DNA from: Phoronis australis | Lineage: Eukaryota; Phoronida; Phoronidae | Length of the DNA: 60,000 bases | Assembly (NCBI GenBank): GCA_002633005.1 | Contig: NMRA01000098.1 | Coordinates: 559,435 to 619,434 of the forward strand | Direction of reading: 5' to 3' | Shown: positions 33,369 to 43,400 of the stretch, in pieces | Layout of the letters: each line of letters opens with the position of its first letter | Numbering within the stretch: the stretch's first letter is position 1 | Notes under the pieces: model-generated | The model's database searches: none | Seen by the model: the letters and a program-made list of their open reading frames with translations, nothing else | What the model was told of the DNA's origin: nothing | Position numbers and translations under genes: made by a program

Positions 33369-33790
33369 AGGAAAATGCCGCCTGATTGAATTAGTCTTTT
33401 TTACCGTCTTAATCGGTCTATGTCCACATCGCCACTTATGCGGTCGACCTCACCTTGCCGAGAGGTGTCGCGTTAACCTGTGAAGAAGGTGAGAAACGAG
33501 GCAACGACGTCAGTGGTTCGTCTGCAGAGTGAATGCCGCTATATTGCGGTGCATCGTTCCCGTTTGTCCGAACTATGAAGTTGCGAAGAAAGCCGGTATA
33601 TTGTTATTTCGACTTCCTCGAGAGCCCGAAATACTTAGGGTATGGCTCGCGGTAGTGAAGAATGAAAGGTACGCTGTTAATAGCAAGTATGAGGCCGTGA
33701 AACATCCGTCCGTGTCTGTGGCCGGCATTTCGTCGACTGTGATTTCTCTGACGAATTCCGGCTTACCAAAGAACTACCCATACTTTCCGT
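33369..33790 (+). mobile_element. Kolobok-like element copy 2 with decayed THAP domain
   Basis: Its left end AGGAAAATGCCGCCTGATTGAATTAGTC and the following 150 bases match the element at 2149. It encodes CIVPVCPNYEVAKKAG, LLFRLPREPEILRVWLAVVK and, after a frameshift near 33712, CGRHFVDCDFSDEFRLTKEL. So the C-x4-C and C-x2-H zinc ligands are split between two frames. The flanking TTAA and the right end are not recognisable; it appears truncated near 33790, where another repeat starts. Confidence 0.65.
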
Positions 33791-33870
33791 TGCCTGTGCA
33801 TGTTCACAGCGCCTCGCTACTAAGTATGTAAGTATGTAACTAAGTAATTTTTTATTATAGTGACATGTGT

Positions 33871-34281
33871 TCAAATGAATTTAAACAATGAACACTTTAC
33901 AAAGACTAGGAACACCCAGCCATCCACGGGGCTTATAAGTAACTTTAGATACATGATACAAAAAAGAAAAGACAAGCATTGCAAGAGGACCAGAAAGAGA
34001 AGGCCGAGATAAAAGTGATCATAAATAAATATAATTTTTCCTTCAAAAATATTTTTGATGAAAACTGAAGGTTTTCTAATAACATCTTTTTGCATGATTG
34101 TAATTAATTTAATTTCACAGCTTTCTGCATGGAATCGTGGATATTTAATCTCAACTTGACAGTAAAAGGTGTTTCTGGCATCTAAGAAAAACGGACACTC
34201 AAATAGAAAATGTAGTTCAGTTTCGACCGTTGAGCCGGACCTTTGAAGATAAGAGGTAAAAGTAAAAAAACTAATTGTCAT
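33871..34281 (-). pseudogene. 3' end of a non-LTR retrotransposon ORF2 (minus)
   Basis: The minus-strand frame reads ETELHFLFECPFFLDARNTF followed by a segment rich in Phe and Ile. The H-F-L-F-x-CP-x-(n)-R pattern is the Cys-rich C-terminal motif found after the reverse transcriptase in many LINE ORF2 proteins. The reverse transcriptase itself is absent, as expected for 5'-truncated copies; here the segment may also be cut by neighbouring elements. Confidence 0.5.
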
Positions 34282-34475
34282 TTAGGGGCACACTGGTAGT
34301 CGGATCCGTCCGGAAGTTTGTTCATGCTATTTCTTCTAGAAAAGGAACACACGAGAAAAAAATCACGAACATTCATCAAAGGGCTTTAGAGATAAAGCAG
34401 CGGACACCGGACGGAAGACGGGCGGACGCACAAGGTGACGGTATACATATTTACATGCGCTAACAGCGAAGCGAT
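34280..34475 (-). repeat. Dispersed repeat R3, reverse copy
   Basis: GGGGCACACTGGTAGTCGGATCCGTCCGGAAGTTTG, CATCAAAGGGCTTTAGAGATAAAGCAGCGGACACCGGACGG and a CATATTTACATGCGC end are reverse complements of the R3 blocks at 14200-14410 in reverse order. Confidence 0.65.
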
Positions 34476-34549
34476 ACCAAAGCTAGTTTACAGTGAAACA
34501 ACACGTGAGGGTAAGATGAAAGGTCATATCTATTATGAAAAACTCAGTG

Positions 34550-34861
34550 AACTACTACAGATATTGATAAATACGAAAGTTATATAATATGTTGAGCTGT
34601 AAAGGTGGGTGACAACTTGTCGGACAATCAGCACTACTCCAGGAATAACGAAGGTATATATAAATGCTGAGCTGAAAGATGGGTAACAATATGCCAAAGC
34701 AACACCGTGACATCGACATGGGAATATTGAGAGTAAATAGAAAAGGAAACAAGAAAAATGGATTGAGGGAGGGAGGGATGTAAGAAGGAAACGTCCCTTT
34801 AAGAAATTAACCTTAATGCATGATCACTGATATCAATGAGGCAATATCAACGAGTATTAAA
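34550..34861 (+). repeat. Allelic/unmerged overlap copy A
   Basis: It is near-identical (about four differences in 312 bases) to 34919-35230. It ends exactly at the single N at 34862. Best read as the end of one contig that overlaps the next, not as a real tandem duplication. Confidence 0.75.
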
Positions 34862-34918
34862 NCTCTCGAAATTATTTGCCGGCCAAATTTTATGAAAATC
34901 CGTGAAAGAACTTCAAGG

Positions 34919-35230
34919 AACTACTACAGATGTTGATAAATACGAAAGTTGTATAATATGTTGAGCTGTAAAGGTGGGTGACAAATTGTCGGACAATCAG
35001 CACTACTCCAGGAATAACGAAGGTATATATAAATGCTGAGCTGAAAGATGGGTAACAATATGCCAAAGCAACACCGTGACATCGACATGGGAATATTGAG
35101 AGTAAATAGAAAAGGAAACAAGAAAAATGGATTGAGGGAGGGAGGGATGTAAGAAGGAAACGTCCCTTTAAGAAATTAACCTTAATGCATGATCACTGAT
35201 ATCAATGAGGCAATATTAACGAGTATTAAA
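34919..35230 (+). repeat. Allelic/unmerged overlap copy B
   Basis: Partner of 34550-34861. It is preceded by 56 bases (34863-34918) identical to 32905-32960, so in this copy the R3 tail joins directly to this segment and the 1.6 kb between 32961 and 34549 is missing. It continues without a break into the DIRS-type element. Confidence 0.75.
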
Positions 35231-35339
35231 TGGATATCAAATTATGCACCTCCAAAACCGCCAACACACCTGCCAGGTATCCCAACACCCGTAAAAGTAA
35301 GCAAACCTAAACCTCTCCTTTCAGGTTGTGACTCCCTCT

Positions 35340-36017
35340 CGACTACGGAGCTTATCAATGTTCTTTCTTTCGGTTTCAGGCTCGGCGTCTCCCCGATCTG
35401 TCACTCCAATCCCCCACCAACCACCCTTCAGCTCTCCGTAACCCCGAAGTTACTTTTCAGAAAATACAGACTGAGGTTCTGCTGGGTCGCTATCCCGGTC
35501 CCTTCCCATCCCCCCATTCTCCCTTTTCTCTTCGTCACCCCTTGCCCTCATCCCTAAATCTCACCCTAACAGTGTTCGCCTCATTCATAACTTGTCATAT
35601 CCATCTCGTTACTCTAACTCAGTTAACTCCCTCATACCCCCTCACTTCTCCCAAGTTCAGTACCAATCCATCACGGACGCTATCCGCCCGATTCAACAGT
35701 TTGGACGCCACTCCCTCATGGCTAAGACTGACACCAAAGACGCTTTTCGCATCGTACCGGTGCACCCTGACGACTACCACCTCTCAGGTCTATCCTGGGT
35801 CAACAACTTCTACTACGACAGGTGCCTGCCATTTGGCTGTGCCTCCAGCTGCAACATCTTCGAGAAGGTCATTTCTGCGATCCAATGGATCCTGGAAACC
35901 AAGTTGAAAGTTGCCGGCGTTTCTCACTACCTCGGTGACTTCTTTTTCGTGGGCCCCCATCCTCGCCGACAAGCTCCCGGGACCTCGCCGCATTCATATC
36001 ACTCTGCGACTCCCTAG
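35340..36017 (+). pseudogene. DIRS reverse transcriptase, frameshifted
   Basis: Pieces in different frames. LSFGFRLGV lies near 35360. In the 35592-36017 frame are MAKTDTKDAFRIVPVHPDDY (the first catalytic Asp region, D-x-x-D-A-F-R), then YDRCLPFGCASSCNIFEKV (the LPFG motif), then HYLGDFFFVG at the YxDD box. The YxDD Asp pair is reduced to L-G-D, with Gly at the first Asp position, which should abolish or greatly weaken polymerisation. Confidence 0.8.
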
Positions 36018-36379
36018 GCAACCCTGTCAACCACGACAAGACAACTCAGCCGACCACCTCCATCACCATTTATGGCATCCATCTCGACTCTACGACCATA
36101 ACTGCTTTTCTCCCACAGGACAAGGTGGACAAATCTTCCAACCTCCTTTTCGACTTCCAGAAACGCCGAAGGTTACTCTTCGCGATCTTCGATCCCTCAT
36201 TGTTCTACTAAACTTCGCCTGCTCCGTCATCGTGCCCGGCCGCTTCTTCCTGCGTCGCCTCATCAACCTCACCATTGGTATTTCGAGACCAGATCACTTC
36301 GTCACTTTCAATAAAGAAGCTAGAGCGGACCTTAGGGCTTGGTCCGTCTTTCTCCGAGGCTTCAATTGGAAAACAGTGT

Positions 36380-36745
36380 TCCTATTCGACGAGTGGACAT
36401 CTACAGACAGCATCAAGCTCTGATGCTGTAGACTTAATGGGGGTTTTGCTGCGACATTGAGGGCTTCCTGGTTTGCCTGCCCATGGCCCGAGCACCTGCA
36501 ACACCATCATATCACCTTCAAGGAACTCCTTCCTATCGTCATAGCGCTTGAGCTGTGGGGATCTAAGCTCGCCAACCACAAGATCCTCTTCCTGTGCGAC
36601 AACCGTGCTGTCGTTGACATTATCAACAAGAGCTCCCCCGCCAACCCCCATTATGTCCCTTGTTCGTCGTCTGGTCATCTCCGCTCTTATCTTTAACGTT
36701 CGTTTTCGGGAAAAACATATCCCTGGCTACACTAACATCGTCGCC
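36380..36745 (+). pseudogene. DIRS RNase H-like region, frameshifted
   Basis: SSDAVDLMGVLLRH-type sequence (36420-36455), HHHITFKELLPIVIALELWG and LFLCDNRAVVDIINKSS (36500-36640) show the D...E...D order of RNase H, followed by GYTNIVADAFSRF near 36725. The pieces lie in two or three frames. Confidence 0.7.
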
Positions 36746-36839
36746 GATGCATTTTCTCGTTTCAACTTTCAGGTCGCCTTTTCCCAGGGTTCTTGTCTCA
36801 GCCCTCATCCGATACCAATCCCGCCGCACCTCCTAGAAG

Positions 36840-37855
36840 CGTGACCAGACTGCTCCGGGCTTCCCTGGGCCCCTCCACATTTCAGTCCTACACCCACATC
36901 CTACGTAATCTTGAACAGTTTCACCTCTCCTCTGGCAACTCTACTCTCACCTTGCCCATTAATACCTCTTTCCTAGCCCACTATATCTCCTATNCACCCA
37001 CATCCTACGTAACCTTGCACAGTTTCACCTCTCCTCTGGCAACTCTACTCTCACCTTGCCCATTAATACCTCTTTCCTAGCCCACTATATCTCCCATCTT
37101 TTCGAATCTGGCCTTAGTAGCTCGTTTATCCAGTCCTATGTGTCTGCCATTAGTTTTGTCCATAAGCTCGACAACCTCCCTGACCCCAATTCTTCCTTTG
37201 TCATCCAAAAACTCCTCAAAGGTGTTTCCAATCTGCGCTCCTCATCTGACACACGCATGCTCATTACTTCAGCTTTGCTTCACCACTTGTTCGACGCCTG
37301 CCCATCTGCACTCGGTCCTTATGCCGACTCGGTTCTCGCACATGCCATGTTCGTCCTAGCCTTCCACGCCTCCCTCAGAGTCGGTGAATTCACAGTCACC
37401 TCCTCGTTCTCCTCCCACGTTATACAGGTCAGCGACGTCGTCTTCCCACCCTCTGGCGATTCTGTGGTCATCACTATGCGTACTTTCAAGCACAGCTCGG
37501 GACCAGTCTCACTTGTGATTCTATCCAGTCGATCTCCCCATTGCCCCGTAGCTGCCCTAACCATGTACTTTTCTTTTTTTCAGCCCTCTCCAGGCCCCTG
37601 TTCCAACACCTCAGTGGATCACCGGTAACACGTTCCTGCTTCAACTCCATGTTAACTAAAGTGGTTTCCTTTGTAGAACTCGACACCAAGTCTTATAAGT
37701 CGCATAGCTTTCGCATTGGCGCCGCCACCTCAGCGGCCAGCCGTGGCGTCCCTGAACCGGTGATCCAGCGCATGGGGCGCTGGAAATCTGACGCACTAAA
37801 AATTACATTCGCATGTCTAGTTTTTCCTCTTCCCCAGGCTTCCTGAACTCCCAGT
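36840..37855 (+). pseudogene. DIRS tyrosine recombinase, frameshifted at the catalytic Tyr
   Basis: The N-terminal SAM-like part has SLGPSTFQSYTHILRNLEQF and FLAHYISHLFESGLSSSFIQ. The catalytic part has HASLRVGEFT (first Arg, about 37370-37390), then KSHSFRIGAATSAA (H-x-x-R, about 37695-37730), then VIQRMGRWKSDA. In the + frame ending at 37846 the last conserved Tyr is lost, because the frame reads ALKITF. One base away the sequence reads NYIRMSS, so a single indel near 37797 removed the nucleophile from the frame. Confidence 0.8.
36891..37097 (+). repeat. Unmerged contig overlap inside the DIRS recombinase
   Basis: About 103 bases before the N at 36994 are repeated after it with three differences. 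Collapsing them would restore a single copy of this recombinase segment, so the apparent repeat is probably not biological. Confidence 0.75.
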
Positions 37856-37900
37856 GAGCCTGTTGTTGCAGCTCCCCATTTCTCTCACTTTGCTTTTCAG

Positions 37901-40330
37901 CCGCTCCCACCACTCTGGGTCTGTGGTTTCAGCCTCCCCCCCAGGTGAGGTCTGTTGTTGCAGCCAGCCTCCTCCCGTTCCCAGGTCTGTTGTTGCTGCT
38001 GCGTCCAAAGGTCTGTAGTTGCAGGCTTTGCAATTTTTAGTCATTAGTCCTAGTTACCTTTACTTCCATTCCGGTTTGCTATATTCTAGTTTTTTATATT
38101 CTAGACTGTTGTGTTCTAGTTTTCAGTTATACCGTTATTAGTACCTATATTATATTGGTCTACTTTTATTATTGCCCGGGTTCCGCTTCCTCGGATGGGC
38201 GATGTCAGCATTCCCATGATGCCATTATGGCGTTTTGTCCATGCGCATCTTGCAGAGTCTTATTTATTTCTATCTATTTACGTTATAATAAATTACATTA
38301 TTCGCAATCCTCCTCTTGTTTTACTCTGCAACATAGCTCGTGGCGTACCCCGGGCAAAATAGATTACGATAAATATAGTTAACCACATATAATACATTTT
38401 GTGCGAGTTTCTCACTCCGCGAGACATCGTGGAGTATGCATGTGCGTAAAAAGTTTACAAATGACTTATAAATGCAAAAAATAACAAAAATTTGGCAATT
38501 TAAGTTCTGTGTTTTGACATTTTGAAGATTTTGAGACGTGACAAATTGTGACCTCCATTTTAACACGAATCCATTGTCGGAGCATGCCTCCCGATCAGAA
38601 CGCAACATCGGAAGTAGAAAAAACTCACGTATGTTTTCTAACCGGACCCTTCTTTTGCCACCCCTAAATTAAAAGGTATGCGGATCTGCCTTCCAACCGT
38701 CATTCGTGACCCTACTTCAAATGACATGACTTGTGGTTAGGGCCTACTCTGAACGATCGTCCGTTACTGGCTTTAAGAATTTTCAAATTAAAACTCCTAC
38801 ATTTATACAGCAGCAAAGTTTCCATAAAGCGATAGTTGACTTTTCCCAGTGAGTCTGAAGAAGTTTGCAATGATCTCTGTGGTGCAAAATCGGTTTTCCA
38901 AACTTCTTTGCATAGGGCCAACTGCAAGTGAATTCTTTGCAAATGTTTCTATTTGGTCAATTTGGTTTTCGTCACGGCATCTTGTTCCATTAAAGACACG
39001 TTAGCTTCCGTCGACTTTCCGTCGAGGTTTACAGACTCCCCGAGGAATTCTCGTTTGTACTCCACACTGAAAGACATAACAGTTTTCAATTGATGACATC
39101 GGCCACAACATACTCCATAAACAATATGCCAAAAACGAGTGAATTGGTTTCAAATAGGCAGTCCTGGCTCTACAAGTTGATTTGTTGCGACGTAACACTT
39201 TATTTGCGCCAAGCAAGGTCTAACAAACTACCAGGTCTTTGCAAACCCAGATAATACTTGTCATCTGCTTATGCAAATGTTGAAAAAAGTTTTATAGCGG
39301 CTAGAGGTCTAAATGAAAAGTTCGCTTCTGGGACAGAACGCGGGTCTATAGCCGCTCTAAGACGAACGATTTGATGATTCAGTTGAAATTTGACCAACTA
39401 AACAATAGTTGAGCATGTGTCTGAATTTCTAACTAAATTTTAGCACCCTTGTGACTCCCCTGAAAGTCAACCGTCCTCTTAAAATTCCATTTCCGTTTCA
39501 CCCTCCACCAAAAATGAAGCAGATTACTCATCGACGCACAAGACGGCGTCACAATGAAAATGATTTCCAGCCTCGTCAGCGTACAAAAAGAGTGTCAAAA
39601 AGCCATCAAATTCTAGAGAATTTCTGCTTTGCGAAAAAATGTACTTTTACTGAGTTAAATTTCTATAGTTTTGTAGATATTTCACCGATGTACAGATCTG
39701 TCCTAACCTTAAAAAGAAAATCAACCATGCAAAACCCAGGTCCCTTCAAGCCAATGCTACGTAACACTTTATTTCCTTCTAATGGTAGAAACTGACTACT
39801 TTCCTTCAATCCACTCGAAACATTGAGACAAGTGTAAGAGATTTTATTTCACGATTTTGAAGTTTAGGTGGGAATGAAATGCACTTTTTAATTTTAAAAT
39901 CAAAGATATCTTCTCGGAACAGTAAGCCACCACCTACGCCATCCAATTTGGGACTTTTGTCTTTGACTAGGATTTTGTCTAGTTATCCTTAAAATTGTTG
40001 GGTATCTTTTACTTATACATGTTCATTTTCGCAATTCTCTGGAAATTAAGAGTGAAAAGATCATTTTAAGGACATTAGTCTCAAAAGATGTATCGGGGAA
40101 CACGGTACAAACCCGATGAAAAAAGAGACAATGGCTCGAGAAGAAATCCAAGAAAGCACGTTGATATGGAATGGCCGACTGTGTCTCTGTGGTCACTGAT
40201 GAAGGTGGATGCCTTACATAGGGGAGATTCAAATGACCAAAGCTGTTTACCCACTATTTTAAGTCATCGACATTTCTTCATCCACAAAAATACAATACAC
40301 CTAATAATTAACAATTAGGTGACAATCAAC
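37901..40330. other. Stretch between the DIRS element and the transporter gene
   Basis: 37861-38040 carries GTCTGTTGTTGCAG reiterations (four or more imperfect copies) and may be the element's non-coding 3' part. Beyond that no gene is supported. The basic open frame 39451-39795 (HRRTRRRHNENDFQPRQRTK) has no recognised domain. A minus-strand AATAAA near 39768 could serve the transporter gene. Confidence 0.4.
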
Positions 40331-40474
40331 TTACGTTCCTAAACGTTCTCCGTCAGCCAATGTTTCCGGCAGACGCGTCCGGTTCGTCTCGGGCAACAGC
40401 AAACACAGAATGCCAGCTATCGCACACAGCGACCCCATCAGTACAGACGAAAGACCAAACCACACATACTTGTC
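40331..40474 (-). CDS. SLC22 exon 9 (TM12, C-terminus, stop)
   Basis: Acceptor ACATTCTAG. It reads DKYVWFGLSSVLMGSLCAIA, GILCLLLPETNRTRLPETLA, then DGERLGT and TAA at 40333-40331. The LPET-x(4)-LPET signature closes the family's last span. The stop overlaps a donor-like GTAAGT (GGAAC|GTAAGT), so an alternative longer C-terminus by splicing is possible. Confidence 0.9.
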   Translation of the reverse strand, partial: DKYVWFGLSSVLMGSLCAIAGILCLLLPETNRTRLPETLADGERLGT

Positions 40475-43400
40475 CTAGAATGACTCAAATGAGTTGAGAT
40501 AAAATCAGCGAGATTCTCAGGTTTTTATTACTATATTAGTACCTTTATATTCGTTCTTTGTTACGTGGTTATGAGATTCCACAGTACTGGAAATGTATGA
40601 AAACGAGACCGCCAAAAGTCAGACAAAGGGAAATTGAAAAAGAAAATGTTGAAAAGCGAAAGTACATTAGACGTTTCTCACTACTGAACAACGCTGCTTG
40701 AGAAATCGCTTCTGAGTGGTTCATAGACAGCATATTACTTTAAAAGCGACTATAAACTCGCGTTCCGTCCAAAAAGCAAACTTGATTGAGACAGCTTACC
40801 ACAAAAATCGGTCTCAACTTGTTCCTTACTGGGATGAGAAGCGATTTTTAGGCTTACAAAACATCCACCCAGCTATTTTTTTTCTTGAGACAACACTGAC
40901 GTCACCAGCCAACTTGAAGAGCTTGATCTCCGGCAATAACGAAGATCCAAACATCTCAATTTTACTCAAGAATAATTAAAGACCAATTTCATGACGGTTA
41001 GTGGTTTACAGTAAAGTTGCTTTCCGTAATGGAATGTGGGTTTGTTGCCTCTTTGAGTGATATGACGTCATTTCAGTGCTATTAGTTCAAAAAATTTAAC
41101 CAACATCTTCTTTTCAAAAGGGCCAGTTGGAAATTCTGCATCAGTACTTTGTGGCTCATAACCATGACTCCTGAAGATGAAATTAGCAGAAGACTCACCA
41201 CGTGTATAAGCTGAGGAGCCAGAAGGCTTCCCACCCGCGCGCACGTGGACCCCGTACCAACAGCTACGTTACGCACGACAGTCGGGAATAATTCGGCAGT
41301 GAACAAGTACAGTGTTGCAAAAGATGCAGTAGACCCAAACTTTCCTATGCTCGACATGACAATAACAAGTCCCGAGAGTCCTGCAAGTACTTAGGTATGC
41401 AACGTCATACAATCACAGAACAACAATCACAACAATGGAAGTCGAGACGTATAATTATAGCAATGATGGTACATTATTCAATAAAAGCCTCGTTCTCAAA
41501 TACTCTTACAAACGGCTGTAGGATTCTTCTTTACTAATTGCTCGCTCATCATCAATGTCACATGATGTCAAAAATGTGAAATTTGCTATTGTATAACTTT
41601 CGGACTCCCTCGATTATTTTCATCATTTAGCTGTGATTAAGATGCAGTCATCAAATTTTGTAGAAGGCGCGGAAAGTTTGCTACGTGGTACCGTACTACG
41701 TCATAAAAAGTCGACAACGCATTAGCTGGTATTAGTTGACTGAGTTCTTTGATGGCGATTCAGTCGAAATGCATTTTTGTTTTTGCCGCCACCGATTGTG
41801 TCTGTGTTCTTCATTTTACATTCATAGTGAAAACTTCTGATAAAGAAAATGTCTCCTCCACGTGCCCTGCATATTTGAAAATGCCCGTAATGTTAGCTTG
41901 AGACGCACCATCAGCTGAGTCGAATCATGAGAAAATACACGAGTCCACGATATTGCCGACTATCTTGAATCTGAAACCGATATTCACGTGTGTAGCCCAT
42001 GTAAGTGGCCGTAGGGAATGCCTGCTAAAAGCAGTATTTTCCGAAAAGTATGGACTAGATTGTCAAAATTGCAATTATGACATTGCCTACTTTTCAGTAT
42101 TGTCGCAAACTTATTTTTCTTCATGAGAAAATCTACTTTCAATTTTGGAGCGTGTTATAAGTTGGCCAAGCTTTGACATATTTCTATGGTACTACATAAC
42201 CTAAATTATCCAGCTATAATTAGAACAAAGTTAAACCACTTCATTAATTCCATGACGTAAATCTAGGGAGTACGTTACCTGAGTCCCGTAATCCAGGTAT
42301 GCAACACAATAAAGAGACGCCTGACAGACAAAAAGTTACGAAGGCAATCCACCTTCGACCGAACCGGTTAAGAACGAAGCAAGAGGTAATCAATGCTGGG
42401 AGTTCGACTGCGGCGCTGATGACGGTGTTAACGTACACGCTACCGCTGAGTGACCCTGCGTTGTAGGTTAGACCGTAATAAACAAAGCTGGCAACAAACC
42501 TTGAACGAAACGTAAGCCATCAATTGTTGTAGTACATTTGAAGTGAAATTGTCGTTGTACAATATTATAACTGGAATTGTTGCAGTGCAACACTAAAGTT
42601 ATTAGAATGGTGGTAGTATCATGTGAGGACTGGAATTTCTTACACTAACCTAAGATGTCTCGAATTGTTGTAGTGCAACATTTAAATTGGAATGGTGGTA
42701 GTATGATATTACGGTAGTACTGGAATTAAGATGACTGTAATACTTTCATAATTAAATATAAAGTAGTTATCAAGTGTCTACGAGATATTTTTTTCTAAAA
42801 GCATAGAAAATATGACAACGTCTTCTACATCACGTAAACTTGTTTCTCATCATTTGTCCAATATTATAAGGAAAATATTTATTTTTGGTGGATCTTTTTC
42901 GTATCAAGAGATTTTAACTTATTTTCAGCTAGTAACGAAACCGTCAGTACACGAATCTTCCAACGCTAAGCGGTCGTTGTGCAATTTACCGGCTGAATTC
43001 ACAGGCAAGCTAGATCAATATTACAGCTTGCAAGCCATTTTGCGTTTGCCAGACGGGTGTCCCTGTTGAAATGCAGCGTTTTCTTGAAGTTAAAATCTGA
43101 ATCAATTTAGTTTTGAAAATCCGTGCATAGCAATTTTTTTCTAACTTTTTTTAATGATCAGAGCATGATTTTAAGTGCATTTAGATGATCTATACTGTAA
43201 AAAATGCCCCCCACCTTACAAAAATGTCTTTTCCAAGACTCCAAATGATAAATCCAACACTGGTATTTGACAAATGTTTCATTAAAGTTCTTTCTTCTAC
43301 ATGTTTTGGTGTGTGNTTTTTTTCTAAAAGCATAGGAAATATGACAACGTCTTCTACATCACGTAAACTTGTTTCTCATCATTTGCCCAATATTATAAGG

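Larger units (their letters stand above)
35231..37900 (+). mobile_element. DIRS-type tyrosine-recombinase retroelement, decayed
   Basis: Order on the + strand: reverse transcriptase (about 35340-36010), RNase H-like region (about 36380-36740), tyrosine recombinase (about 36840-37850). That order, and a tyrosine recombinase in place of an integrase, define DIRS elements, which integrate without target duplication. Codon use is C-rich and unlike the AT-rich surroundings, which marks it as an insertion. The frame shifts several times and an assembly overlap (single N at 36994) doubles about 100 bases. No inverted terminal repeats were identified. Confidence 0.8.

Noticed and set aside
35231-37900. 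Possible retrovirus or LTR retrotransposon
   Set aside because: The element ends in a tyrosine recombinase (H-x-x-R and GRWKSDA blocks) rather than a DDE integrase, with no protease or LTRs visible, so DIRS-type fits better.
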